Assembly (NCBI GenBank): GCA_960531495.1
Contig: OY482855.1
Location: 8,128,026-8,192,025, forward strand
Direction of reading: 5' to 3'
From: Zeus faber
Lineage: Eukaryota; Chordata; Actinopteri; Zeiformes; Zeidae
Length of the DNA stretch: 64,000 nt
Made by a program: the position numbers and the translations under genes. Position 1 is the first letter of the stretch; every line of letters begins with the position of its first letter. A model generated the notes under the pieces. The model did not search any database. It was not told the DNA's origin and saw only the letters and a list, made by a program, of their open reading frames with translations. Shown piece after piece: positions 41,505-54,349 of the stretch.

Positions 41505-43850
41505 TGTGACAAGGATCAGCAAAGGCATTGGATTTGTATAGACACCATACGTAGAACCATACGTAGACTGGAAAGAAGTTCCTCGGAGCAGGACGGATCA
41601 AGGGCAGGGAAGTTATCCTATCTTCCAAGATATAAGACTGGATCTTGGCAGTCTCCCCCATCTCCCAACAGAAGGGAATTGATGTTTAATGCCGCTTTTT
41701 CGTCCTCGGGGTCTTCCTCTTAGGTCACCCTGAACTGAGGAGTCAGGAAGTTGATGATAAACGATCGGGGGGCCGGCGTGGTCGACCGCCGCCATGTTAA
41801 ATGAGTGGCAACCCTGGCGGTGACTTTCACAAGGAAGAATGAGCGACTCCGCCCGGACAGCTGGACATTCGGTCAGAGGGGGAAGCTGGGGGCAGGAGGG
41901 GTTGTTGCCAATCTCAGCAACCACAATAAGGAATAGCTGAACAAAGATGGGCTACTACTGCAGACTCTTGACATTGTCACCTATTGGAGCAAAGTCTCGG
42001 ATCAGTCTTTGTTCGTTGTGTTTATTTGCTCGTTTGTTCCTTCGCTCATGTATATAGTATTCTGATTGACTGCTGTTTGAATGTCTGCATCTTGCTTCCC
42101 AATGATGTCTTTCAAATCCCATTGGTAAGGTTGTTGATGGGAATATCTTTGACGGCAAAATAAAATCCTTTTATCCATTCAGGCTGTTTTGCTGACAAAG
42201 AAGGGTTCCTCTGTGGCAATGTGGAATATCCAACATCCACTTGGAAGCCCAAGAGCGACTCACCAGCCATCCTCACCAACCTGTCAGAAGCTTTTATCTG
42301 ACGTGACCCACGCCTCGGGCATTGCAGGGGGTCCTGGATACCCCACACTGGAATATATTTACATAGGTTTTAGAATGATACATTGTGGTCAGTGGCTCAC
42401 ATTCGCCGTTTCTGGATGCGTGTCCATGTGTGTGTTTCTTTAGGAGGGAGAAGCTTCTGAAAGCGAATTGGTGCAATGCATGGATAAATAGGTTGGAATG
42501 AATCCAAAAATGGAACGGACTGTAATGTATGTTTGTGTTTGTGTCATTTTTATTTTTATTTTTTGACGTGTGTAAATGAAAAAGGTACTAGTTATATGTG
42601 TCTTATTCGCTCTATTATGCTTTCTAGCAAATCTACAGCATCGGATGTCGACAACTTCTCATGGCTTTCCGAGTGGCTGGGAACGACAGATTCACAGCTA
42701 CATTCTCTTTTACATGATTATTATGAACATTTTATGAGCTCTTAATGTGCAATCCTCCCTCACAGTCCACCTTAATCGACATACAGTGGGGGGTGAAAAA
42801 GATGAATGTTAACACATTTAGTCTTTCCAATATAGATTCCCGTATGAATTTATTCTCGCTAAGAAACTTGAGGTATCTTTAATAAAAAAGAAAATGCATC
42901 AACATTGAGGTAAAACACAGGTATTACGTTTTTTGTACATTGTACCTTTATATTAAAGACTTAATATTTTAATGATGGTTCATATTTTACATCTAATTAA
43001 AAAAAATATATAATGTGTGTATACGTGACTCTTGAATACATATCATAATATCAATTATGATAAATATTATTAAATCAAATGTCTTTGCTGCAGTAAGATG
43101 AATAGAACGCTAGGCGTCACACTGAGCATTTGACAAAGTGCTTAAAGTAGGTCAAATCAACCGATGTTCTCTTTTCTTTCTTTTGGGCATTAGCTTCGAA
43201 AAACGACGAACTCACGTTCATTCACTCACGCGAATTCGAATCAAGGAATCTGTTTATTGAGTCAGAGTAAAGCCAAGTTGTCCGTTGCTCGAACGACCAG
43301 TATTGTGTGAGAGAGGTTTATATGGAAACGCAAAGTATCTCTGTTCTCCACCACCTTTCCATTCTGATTGTGTTTCCTTGTGTTTTCATCCCCAGTAACC
43401 TTCAGACAACCTCACCTGACGTAGCTTTGCTCTTCTGCTGTCATATACGGTTGTACTGAAAATCAAAATAACAAGAAATATATTCATGAATTCAACAAGA
43501 AATGGAAACGCTTTTTAATGTAAATATTTTTTTATGTATACATTCAACATATATATATATATATATACATTTAAACATAGACGTTTTGATCGGAATTTAT
43601 TTAGTAATGTCACCCTATCAAAAAGTATTCGCAGGTTTTTTTTTTAATCGGAGAGACACATGCAATGGTATTAATGCAACGTTATTAATTATAACGATTC
43701 AAATGTTTTTATTTTTTTATGGAATAAAAAAATGACTTATCTATAATTAAATCATTATATTATATATTTATATACAACTATATTTGATATTATATATAAT
43801 ATTATATATACAAATGTATAATCTAACAAACATGTACAAAATATATATTT
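41503..43850. other. Intergenic DNA, nothing firmly recognised
   Basis: A 38-codon open segment at 42630-42745 follows a TTTCTAG acceptor-like site and ends in a stop, but shows no known domain. A GGCCGGCGTGGTCGACCGCC patch near 41770 is CpG-rich. Otherwise AT-rich DNA with a short (AT)n at 43551-43566. Confidence 0.35.
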
Positions 43851-43904
43851 GTATTTTTATGGAATAACACTTATATTCCCCGAGTGTACAGGTAAGATAA
43901 GAAG

Positions 43905-44215
43905 GTTCTCCCATGCACGGACCAAACCGTCGAAAAGCCACGAACGTGTCGTGGAGCGAGAAGCGTGGTCGGAGGCGGACGTGTCAGAAAGAAGAAGAAA
44001 AAACAAAAACCCGAGTCGTTCGCCGCCGTCGCCGCTGTCGCCGCCGTCGCCGCCGCCGCTTTCGCCGCCGCCGCTGTTCGAGGAGGGGAGGAGAAGAAGG
44101 GAGGACATGTCTGCCCAAAGTTTGGCTGCGTCGTCTGCGAGCGGGACCTCAGCGCACAGCAGCTCGCCGACGGGCACACGCTTCACCCAAAGAGTGGATA
44201 TGAATTAAATGAAGA
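43905..44215. promoter_or_regulatory. CpG-dense, CCG-repeat island; possible promoter or first exon
   Basis: About 300 bp with many CpG steps and a (CCGCCGTCG)n run at about 44020-44075 in an otherwise CpG-poor 20 kb. One plus-strand frame contains a C-x4-C-x2-C...H-x3-H pattern (VCPKFGCVVCERD ... ADGHTLH), but it is short and unmatched to a family. It could be the start of a gene beyond the window or an unmethylated regulatory island. Confidence 0.4.
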
Positions 44216-44448
44216 ATGCGTGTCGTTTGGGATATATCTCTGGTTTTCCATGCATACTTCATCTGCACGGCACCAGGTAAGAGGACAGGTGATTTGTTTT
44301 TTAGTGGCCGTAGAAATCCACGGATTGAGGATGTTTATGAACTGAATTCAGACTGCTTCCTATATCACTCTACTATTATTATTACTACAGCTATTATACA
44401 ATTAAAGTTGTAACGATGAGATTCAAGATCAGTGTTTGAATAATAATA

Positions 44449-44449
44449 A

Positions 44450-44480
<31 letters not shown>
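44449..44480. repeat. (ATT)n microsatellite
   Basis: Short pure trinucleotide run. Confidence 0.9.
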
Positions 44481-44482
<2 letters not shown>

Positions 44483-44635
44483 CCAAACTCTTGGAGAATA
44501 TGTAACATGAGGTCTGAACTGTTGACAGTAAGCCTGTGTTACAGACGTACGTAATTCTGAGGCAGGAGAATATTAAGTATTATTATTGCTTGGGATTAAG
44601 GCTGTGAGTAGGTTTAACCCCCCCCCCCCTTCACT

Positions 44636-44645
<10 letters not shown>

Positions 44646-44684
<39 letters not shown>

Positions 44685-44698
44685 CACACACACACATA
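44646..44698. repeat. (CA)n microsatellite
   Basis: About 26 CA units with one CG step, preceded by a C9 run. Confidence 0.95.
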
Positions 44699-44699
44699 C

Positions 44700-45385
<686 letters not shown>

Positions 45386-45390
45386 GCCCT

Positions 45391-45785
45391 GTCCACACCT
45401 ACAGTATATGGATAGTTTTGAAAATGTGGTATTTTCTCTGCGTTTTGGCCACCCATCCACACGAAAACGGTGTCTTGAATCTCAGGAACATTATGTGCCA
45501 TGGCCTGTGACCTGTGCCGTTGGCTGTGTCTCTATTTAGTCTCTCCAACATTAGATATCGCTCCCATACAGTACTGTGTATGAATATTGTGAAGAAGCTC
45601 AATATGCATGATGCCTAATGTTCTTCTGTGATGTTTGACGTCAAGTTCTATGACATATTATTGCCCCCTACTGGCCTAGCGTGCTTATCTGAGTGTTTTA
45701 AATCCTTTTTGGATTCACAGAGATTTCTTTCAGAACAGAGGAGGGGGAGGGGTGCCTTTTCAGAAATATCCATATACGTGTGGAC
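45391..45785. mobile_element. Non-autonomous DNA transposon (short inverted repeats)
   Basis: GTCCACACCTACAGTATATG at 45391-45410 is mirrored by GTCCACACGTATATGGATAT read on the minus strand from 45785. Interior has the CCACACGAAAACGG motif common in fish MITEs. No coding capacity; target duplication not resolved. Confidence 0.6.
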
Positions 45786-45929
45786 GAGTCGTTATGACTA
45801 ATAGTGTAATATTGTGAATTACTGTAGTAGAAATAGAAATATCCATGTTGGAACGGTTTAAAGGTTTCATACTATCCATTATTTGCGTTGTTTATTTGTC
45901 CCTTATTCACTGTAATAAATGTCTCATAT

Positions 45930-46565
45930 TCCGATATCCATATATCCCTCTCTCCTCTGTCTTCCTTTCCTATTTCAATGTCACCCATATTTCCTTTTCT
46001 TTTATATTCCACCTTCTCTCTCTCTCTCTCTCTCACTTTGGTATCAGCCAGGCCAGCAGGTTTATACTACAGTTGTTCAGCTCTTATATATATTTGATCA
46101 CATCTATGTCTGTCTGCTTCTTCCCTGTCTGCTTTTATCTCTCCTCCTACCCCTCCACCTCTCTCATCTCCTCTGCCCTTTTTTTGGGAATCCTCACCTC
46201 ACCCATCCTCCCCCTGCCCTAACCCCATCTCCCCCTCTCTCCCAGATTTTTCCACGAATCTCTCCATTTGTTTCTCTTACACTTCCCCCTCTCCTCCATC
46301 ATCACCACCTCCCATGGTCTACTTCTACACAGATCTCTCTCTTTCTCTCTTCCTGTTTGTCTGTCTCTCACTCTCTTTCTCTCAACCTCTTCTCCTTCTC
46401 TCAGTTTTGTCTTCCAATCTCTCGACTCCCTGCATTTAGATGCTCCACCTCCCATACGCTCTCTCATCCAGGCTCATGTTCATCTCTCCCTCCTGCTTCA
46501 TATCGCATCTTTCTTAACTCGTTATGTCCCCTTTGCCTATTCCTCTGCACTCACCCCTCTTGTGA
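45930..46565. repeat. Polypyrimidine tract, about 600 bp
   Basis: The plus strand is mostly C/T with few purines, including CTCTCTCTCTCTCTCTC at 46015-46033. Low complexity explains the long Ser/Leu/Pro-rich open frames here. Confidence 0.75.
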
Positions 46566-46599
46566 CGGACTTGTTTGATGAGAACCTGATTGAGGGATA

Positions 46600-46600
46600 A

Positions 46601-46639
<39 letters not shown>
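46600..46639. repeat. (TG)n microsatellite
   Basis: About 19 TG units. Confidence 0.95.
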
Positions 46640-46641
<2 letters not shown>

Positions 46642-46725
46642 GATGACAATAAGCCATTTTTATTTAGAATATATATTAATTTAATCAAATATCAAGTCTA
46701 TCTATGTCAACTGCAAAAATGGTGG

Positions 46726-47345
46726 TTAGGAGGAAAATATAGGAGCTGAACAGACGGGCACTGAGAGCATCATCAGTGCCCGTCCATATTGAGATGGAAA
46801 ATTCCCTTTGAATAAGAGTGTTTTTGGTATAGACCCAAGCAAAGCAGGAGTCTGTGTTCCCTCATCTGGAGGGGAATTCCAGAGGCCAGGTGTAGCTGAA
46901 AAGAAACAGTCCCCTATAGCGCACAACCTAGTCCTAGGCATACAGAAGAGGTGGCAGTTGTTTGATATTGTTTAAGAAACCCTTCAAGAAAGTGGTAGCA
47001 ACCACTTGCATCGAGAGGTCACCACCTGGATGGGATTTCATTTGCAATCCTCAAGGTGAGAGGAAGCCTGTGCGGTAAGAATGTAAAAATGGTCTCGCTT
47101 TTACACTCGTAAGAGGATCCTGGCAGTCAGAGAGGTATGGAAGTCTCTTTGGGCTCTTGGCGTGGCTCCTGTGGAAGAGCGCATTTCAGTAATCCAGCCT
47201 TGAGCAAACAAGGCTTGGACCAACTTCTCTGCATCTGCATCAAGTCTCGGGGTTGCAAAGAAATTTGGAGATAATTTGGGGCTGACAGAAGTAGGCTTTG
47301 AACATGTGTGTCATGTGACTCCCGCAAGTTCATTAACATTCAAAA
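46726..47345. repeat. Probable dispersed repeat, family unknown
   Basis: Contains GCGCATTTCAGTAATCCAGC and a CTTGGACCAACTT stretch of a kind frequent in fish interspersed repeats; no ends or coding capacity identified. Confidence 0.35.
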
Positions 47346-47349
47346 CTAA

Positions 47350-48150
47350 CGCTCCGGATTGTGTTGGAAATCACACTTCTGGTTTTCGTGCGGCATTTGA
47401 CAAGGAGGTTTGGCGAAAATGAGCTGGGGAACTATATTTATTAAGTGGTATTTAAGTATTAATTAAGTATTAAGGCAGGGAATAATTAGCGCGTTTTAAA
47501 AGTGGGGTCTTGGGGTCTTGGAGTTGTCATTGTGCGTGCCATCCTCTGTTGCAACCCTGGGTTAATAAGCGCTAAGCTGAGTAAATGTGATAAACTTGCA
47601 AACGTTTCTATGCCACAGAGAGACAGCAGTGCTCTGGAGAATGTGACGTAGAGTGGGAGTTTGCTGGACCTGGTGTCAGGCGCCTGTTGAGAAGCATGTA
47701 CTGTAAAGAGGATGTGGCCAAAGAATCCTATCAGAGGTAGAACTAGAACCAGTTCAGTCTTGTTGCCAAGACACTGATGAGGGGTGTTACATTTTGTGGA
47801 AGAGGGAAAGAAAAGGGAAAGATTGGTTAAGAGAAGGAAAGATTGAAGGTAAAAAAAACAGAAGGTGGGTGTGGGTCCAATTCTCACAGTGAAAGTGGGA
47901 AAGAAGCTATGGTGAGTATGTGCGATATAAAACACATGTGGGTGTATTGTGTGTCTGTGTGCAAGTTTGTGCCTCCCAATTCAAGTAATACTGTTTCACC
48001 GAGAGGACAAGGAGACACACATCTGCAAGCAGAGGAGTTATGAAACTTGTGAGGAGAGATGGAAAGAGAAGAAAGAGAAGAAAGTAGTGCTCAGGGGACC
48101 TGACCTTTCTCCCTCTAAGATCTGTAGTCTAGCTGCAGTTCTGTGCGTGT
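47350..48150. other. No gene recognised
   Basis: Mixed unique-looking DNA; purine-rich at 47800-47860 and 48055-48095. Confidence 0.4.
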
Positions 48151-48155
48151 TTCCG

Positions 48156-48182
48156 TGTGTGTTTGTGTGTGTGTGTGTGTGT

Positions 48183-48214
<32 letters not shown>

Positions 48215-48215
48215 T
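48156..48215. repeat. (TG)n microsatellite
   Basis: About 29 TG units with one TATG, followed directly by a GC-richer 100 bp (48216-48310). A second short (TG)n lies at 48412-48439. Confidence 0.95.
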
Positions 48216-48411
48216 ACAGTGAGAGGAGGAGAAACAGCGGGAACGTGCCGATGGAGAAGGAGGTGGGGGCCCGGCGGGACTCGGTAGCTCTGCCTCTCAG
48301 CGCTGCAGCCACCAGACAATTAGCTTGGAATTTAACAAGGGAAAGACAATGTTTTTAATCCCTTGCGTTTCCATCTCGCTCGCAGATGGAAGAGTTATGA
48401 ACGGGTGGAGC

Positions 48412-48443
<32 letters not shown>

Positions 48444-48765
48444 GTGTTGTTGCGCCGTTGTCTGGATATGTGTGGTTGGGGGGCGTTTGATGTGCCTCAT
48501 TTTTGTTTTAGCTTTTGAGGCTCAGTAATGACACCCTGCCCCTATCAGCGCAATGTAACAAAACTCATGTAATCCCACTCTAACTCCACTGTTTCGCTGA
48601 AGCTGCTCAGGCACTTACTGTGGAAAGCTGCGCTTTGCCCATTTTTAAACATGCCGTCTCGTCTTGCACGTGACATCATATTGACCCACATTAGACTCGG
48701 CCAAAACCTCTTATTTTTACTTTTTAAATGACTATCGCACATCAAAGAAGAAACATGAGTAGTAG

Positions 48766-48870
48766 GGATGCACCGATTGCAAAATTCTGGACCCATACCA
48801 ATGTTTAAAATAACAATTTGGCTGATAGCAGATACGGATTCAGATGTTTTGGGTTTTTTTGTTTGTTTTT
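48766..48870 (+). mobile_element. hAT-like terminus
   Basis: TAGGGATGCACCGATTG is the characteristic end of a fish hAT family. The matching far end was not found with a convincing target duplication. Confidence 0.45.
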
Positions 48871-49447
48871 GTTTTTGTTCTTTTTTATTCCCCCTTTTCT
48901 GCTTGGGAAACAAAGAAATCTTCATTATAAAAAAAACAACTGTTAAGTCTTTAAGCCCATTATCAGACTATTGAATGAGCACAAATTCAATCATAGAAAT
49001 GTATGAAACAACCTTTAATATAAACTTCTTTCACATGACAAAGATTATTTATGTGAAAATAACTGTCAAAGTCAAAGTTAAATCAAAGTTCAAATATTAG
49101 TCAGTTATACCTTACAGACACGTGCTGCTTTCACACATGCACTGTAAACCTGAAATTATCCGGGCTTTACCCGGATGTACTATATGTGTGAATGCAAATG
49201 TCCCAATCATTTGACCCGGACTTTACCCAGCCAGCATCCTAGTACAAAGTTTGGGTAATGTCCAATGACGCCCTTGTGTGAACGGAGCAGGTGATTGTCC
49301 GGATCATTCACAGCGAGCGAGTGGGCGTGTCGCATGTTGATGCCGTCTCTATCATGAGCCAGTTATTTACCTTTGTGCGGATCTTCATGCACAGAGCGTA
49401 GCTGCTGCGTTTGACATTGATGATAGACAATTTTATTATTATTATTT

Positions 49448-50065
49448 TTATCCGTCAGGAAAAATCCGAGCATTGAAACGGTGTAAGTGCAGTTTACCAT
49501 GTTCTGAAGCTGGAGTGGAGAGACGAGGGGGGGGGAAAGGGGAAAGGGGAAAGAGAGAGGGAGAGCGCTTCCCCCCCCGAAGGCTCTACTCCGGATCTCA
49601 CTTCCCCTTTCTACAGTCCCATACAGAAACTTTAAAAGGGGCAGGTGCTCATAAAAAAGAAAAAGCACATGGACCCCCAGTTCCGGTTCTAGGCACTGCG
49701 CTTTTGGGCAAACGGAGCAGCACAGCGGAGCGCAGATAAATGGGAGGAGACGCCCCGTCGGGGCGCCCACGATCTCCACTTGTGTGCAGCTCTATATGCA
49801 GATCGTGTTATACTAATACTGTATAGCAACATATAATATGGAATACCCTTGTATGGAAAATGAAAAACGCAAACCTAACTCAGAGAATTGGAGTGGATTT
49901 TTTTTTTGTTTCTCCTTCAGGCGGCGGTGCGCGCCGACTCTCATACCTCTGTTTTAATTTCAGATTGATTTATTTTCTTTTGTTTCTTACATGTATGAAA
50001 CGACATTTCTACACACAACTTTGTTAAGTGTCTGTCCCGTTCAAAACAAACCCTGTGCGTCTACA
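49448..50065. repeat. Internal piece of a hAT-like element, copy 1
   Basis: Aligns collinearly with 62350-63030: shared GAAACGGTGTAAGTGCAGTT, AACGGAGCAGCAC-GGAGCGCAGAT and a GGGGCGCC-type block, at roughly 75-80 percent. The copy at 62 kb has both ends; this one does not. Confidence 0.7.
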
Positions 50066-50267
50066 TTGTCGGGACAGTGGAGACGCAAGTCTTCATTTAG
50101 TAAAAACTGGGTGTTTTTGTGTAAATACTTTACTTGTAAATATTAAATCTGGCACTTCTGGGACGGGGAGAAAGGGGAAGGGGTAAATCTGGACAATGTC
50201 CAAATAATCAGGTTGGGAGCAACTATAAAGAAAGCGAGGAGCCATATCTACTACGTATGTCTGCTAT

Positions 50268-50770
50268 AGTGATGGGAACTACGTTCATTTCCAAGAGCCG
50301 TTGAGTATGCCCCCCCCCCCCCATTTGTTTATTTATAATATATATTTTTTTATAGTTTCACAATAAAACATAACTAAAACAAGTACAATAGTTAGTTATT
50401 TTCTTGCAGAACAGCTGCAAAACACAAAACACAAATGTTCACACATAAATAATAGTAAAATACCCTTTCAAAATAAAAGGTTTTATCAAAGTAATACCAT
50501 CTCAACCTTTGCGCTGAAGACCAGTGCGTGTGCCCGGTGAAGCTGACCTGACAATGGGTACGCTCCTTTTCTGCCAGGGCACCTCCCGGCGAGGGGGGAG
50601 CATAGGCTATCTCTTAAATGGAGGAGAAAACATTTGCAATGGGACGACATATCTCTATGTAAAACTTGACAAAAAAGAACGGCTCACCACCCAGCGAGAC
50701 TCGGTTCCCTTCGTTCCTACAACTGAGCCATTCTAAAGAATCGGGTCGTTCATGAACGACCCAACAAAAG
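50268..50770. mobile_element. hAT-like repeat, copy 1
   Basis: Begins TAGTGATGGGAAC, contains ACGCTCCTTTTCTGCCAGGG, and ends near GGTCGTTCATGAACGACCC, an 18-bp palindrome. A diverged internal copy follows at 51490-51760. Confidence 0.55.
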
Positions 50771-51489
50771 TCTGCTGCGGCTGCCGGAGTTTACGGAGCT
50801 GGTAGATGCCTTTTTCTTTGGAATGTTGCACTTAAGTGGCTTAAATAAAAATGTGGAATGATACAAAAGTTATTTTTTACATTTATTAATTACATGGAAG
50901 CTGTTTGGTGCTATACCAAGGAAGCAGTTGTAGGATTTGGAGGTTATACAAGCTGGTGTCGCTTGCCACGGTTGGTCCAGTGATGAAGTTTCAGCTCCAG
51001 GTTATTACTTGTATGAATTATTATATAGAATAACAGACACCAAATAATTTTGGTGTTACCAAATAATATATTTTATTGCAGTCTTTGTACATAATTATAG
51101 GTCAGGTTTTCTCTAGGTCTAATTATCTCGTCAGGTTTGTTTAGTTTTGCCGTCATACCCCTCCCTCGCTCCCCTCGCTGTTATCCTGTTTCCCCGTGAC
51201 GCACAGTGCTTGTTTCCTTCCATGAGGAAACAGAGTAGAATAAAAAAAAACGACATCTGTCCTAAAAACACTGTTTTGGCGCACTGGGTTGGTACCATCA
51301 GAGCGCGGATGCCCCATCGCTGGCGCGCCATAGGCACCTTTGGTACCGTTGGGGAGAGAGACAGGTGCGCAAATTGCGCCCAGAACGCTCCCTCTTCACG
51401 TACCCCCGCCCCGGTACAGCTATAGTTAGTTGTTTCTTTGTAGAACATGTATAAACAGTATTTTGCCCACATAAATGATCATATTAAAA

Positions 51490-51760
51490 TAACATATTGA
51501 AATAAAACCTCACAGTCAGACCAGTGCTTGTGTGCCTTCGCTTTGAGAACCCGGCACTACTGTGGGTGCGCTCCTTTTCAACCTGGGCACCTCTTACATA
51601 GAGGGCGAAATATTTGCCTGCAGCAGGTGATGGCAACTTAAACAAACACAACATAAAACTGTAAAACTTGACAACAAAAAAAATAACGGCTCATCACCCA
51701 GTGAGACTTTGTTCCCTCCAGTCCTACAGCAGAGCTGTTCAAAATAATCGTCAAGAGAAG
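51490..51760. repeat. hAT-like repeat, copy 2 (internal part)
   Basis: Parallels 50515-50745: CAGACCAGTGCTTGTG..., GTGCGCTCCTTTTC, GCACCTC, ACGGCTCATCACCCAGTGAG. Same orientation. Confidence 0.6.
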
Positions 51761-51764
51761 TTTG

Positions 51765-52750
51765 TAATAAAGAGGGACACGGCCATCCCTGGGGGTTATT
51801 TTCTGACTGGACACCTTGATTGATTGCACTCAAAAACATTTCCATGTAGTTTTATCTCGTGTTTCTATTGGAAAGGCTGTGTAGCTGCGCACAGTTGGAA
51901 AAACACAAAAAAAACTCACTTAAAAAATACTCCGCGCGGACTGCAGTCATGCGGGGCTGACGTGGCTGGTGGAGCTGCAACAGTGGATTCAAGAGGAAGC
52001 AGCTCTTACGGCACCCGTACGCTGTGTCAACACGTCCAGTGGACTCCCACCCTTATACCCAAATACCATGGTTCACGTGTACGTATTTAACGGTAGGGGG
52101 CGTTCCAATAGGCCCGATAACATACCGTGTACCGTTGCATCCCTACTGGGAACACTGTTTGGTTAACACGAGGGGTGGAGCCTGGGTAGAGCATGGAGGA
52201 GGCAGGACGTGACGCAATGACACTGCAGAATTTTAGTACAACCAAGATGAGGGACGAGTCTAACGACTTATCTTTTCCCCCTGATTCACTCAGAAGTCTT
52301 TCTTTCCACACTCATGCAGCACATGTGACTGACCCAGTATTTGGAGTCAATCATCTGCATTTGCGAATTAACAAAACTGGGAGGTACAACTAATAGGTGA
52401 CAGCTGGCTCAGTGTGTGATGGAAGCAAAACCAGGGCAGGGGTTTTTACCTTCTGAACCTGGAATCAAGCAGCCATCAAAATGTCTATCTCTGCTCAGTC
52501 AAAGGCAGAGGTGGACGGTTTGATGCCTATTTGATGGATACCTGTTTGATGGACCGGTGGGGAAGAGGCGGGCTGTGCTTTGGGGGAGGGGTCACACGAA
52601 GGCTGTTTTTGATGTCTTACTCCCTCGCTATCGGCAGAGACGGCGTTTTGCGTAATTTGGCTTGAAACAAGGTTAACGTTGGCTCGCATTTGGAATCGCT
52701 CGTCGTAGGCCCCGAATTTGTGTTTCTGTTTCTCCTGCTGCCGTAACATA
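51765..52750. other. No gene recognised
   Basis: Includes a hAT-type terminus (CCGTTGCATCCCTA, to 52145) whose partner is not established. Confidence 0.35.
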
Positions 52751-52756
52751 CATTTA

Positions 52757-52793
52757 ATGAAAGGGAAAGAAAGAAAGAAAGAAAGAAAGAAAG
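52757..52793. repeat. (GAAA)n microsatellite
   Basis: Seven to eight GAAA/AAGA units. Confidence 0.93.
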
Positions 52794-52959
52794 AGCAACA
52801 ACAATGATGTGTGCACAACCCTCCCGCATGTTCACAGGAGTTAAAAAAACTTCTGGGATTAATTTCACAGCTTTGGGTGTTACTGGTATTTGTGATAGGT
52901 CTGTTATTTGTATACAGGCGTGATAACACTGTTGACTTGCGTGCCTGCTAGTGAGCAGC

Positions 52960-53105
<146 letters not shown>

Positions 53106-53170
53106 AAAAGGGTTGTGGTGCAAAACTTTAGCTTACTATGTTTATATTTTGTATCAGAGTGATAATCTGT

Positions 53171-53201
<31 letters not shown>

Positions 53202-53279
53202 GGCTAGTGTCACAGCCCAGGGTCGTTATTTGGTTGTGCTGCACTCAGTAAGAAGGGCACCAAGTTTACAATCAGATGA

Positions 53280-53500
53280 GCCTTTCCCTTGCTCTCTCCA
53301 TCTCTCCTTCCTTTTCCCTTCTCCATCTTTCATCCCTATTCCGTGTCTCATTCCCTCCATTGTTCTCTCTCCTTCTCTCTGAGACTGTTATTCCTTTCTG
53401 TCCCACTATTTCTCTTACTGCTGTAGCTGTTTCCCCTCTCTTGTGTGGATTGTCTATTCCTCTGTTTTCCCTTCACCCTCCTTCTCATTCTAAATCCCAG
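53280..53500. repeat. Polypyrimidine tract
   Basis: Mostly C/T on the plus strand; no coding meaning. Confidence 0.65.
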
Positions 53501-54004
53501 ATCACACAGGATGTGTTTTGCAGACTGGAAAACGCCAGGTGCAACACACTGTCTTCATTGTGGAGCTTACCAAGCAGAGATTTCTGCATCTTTCCACTTT
53601 CCCCTTGTTGTTGCGAGGCAACCGTTGAATCGCCTGTCAATCACTTGTAGCTAGTGAACTGCTATCTCTGCTGTGAAGTGGTCCCCAACCCACTTCTTAA
53701 CAGTGTTAAGTAGCTATCGTTAGGTACTTTTTTAATGTAAAATCAACTGGTATGGTAAACACAGTTTGTCCTCCATGATGATTGTTGTTGTAGCTGTAAA
53801 CCCAAAAGTCCCGCCTCTGAATTTGTCTGATTGGACAATGTCAATAAATGAAAGTGACGTTGGACGCTTTTCTGTCCCGAAGTGAATTTTTATCAACTGG
53901 TGGCATCTGAGACGTGCCTCCGAAAATGTGAGATACCCAGGAGGCAAAAAGCAGCCCTCACGTTGATAACAATTACAAAAAGCTTCTCCCAGCTGCTCCT
54001 CTAT

Positions 54005-54345
54005 CTCCCTCCATCTCTCAATTTCACAATCTCAGGGGAAAAGAGAGAGTGGTGGGAGACACAGTATTCCTCCCACGCTCAGGAAGGGAAGGAGGTGGAG
54101 ATGTGAGCAAATTTAGAAGGAACCGGAGGAGAGCGAGGGAGTTGGGAAGGGGGGGCTTTGGAGAAGGCATTACAGGAGGAAAAGACAGACAGTGATACCG
54201 GAGAGGGGGGAAGACAGGTGAGAGAGTGGGCGATAGACAGGAGGGAGAGGAGAGCGAGGTATGAGAGGTGGGTGGAAGAGGGTGTAGGGGAGCGATAGAC
54301 AGCCAGACAACGGGGGCGAGAGGGAGCGAGAGAGTGAGAGTGAAG
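54005..54345. repeat. Polypurine (GA-rich) tract
   Basis: GGGAGA/GAGAGA-rich plus strand for over 300 bp; low-complexity. Confidence 0.7.
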
Positions 54346-54349
54346 TTGC

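Noticed and set aside
43857-44345. Arg-rich, Ala-rich and Gly/Asp-rich frames at 44 kb
   Set aside because: All frames over a CCG repeat are open on both strands; none shows a convincing family match, so only the CpG island is reported.
45919-46578. 219-codon Ser/Leu/Pro-rich frame
   Set aside because: Arises from a polypyrimidine tract with few possible stop codons; no domain, splice logic or start context.
48766-52147. Single 3.4 kb hAT element from TAGGGATGCA to TGCATCCCTA
   Set aside because: The ends look paired, but flanking 8-mers (ATGAGTAG and CTGGGAAC) do not match and other repeats lie between.
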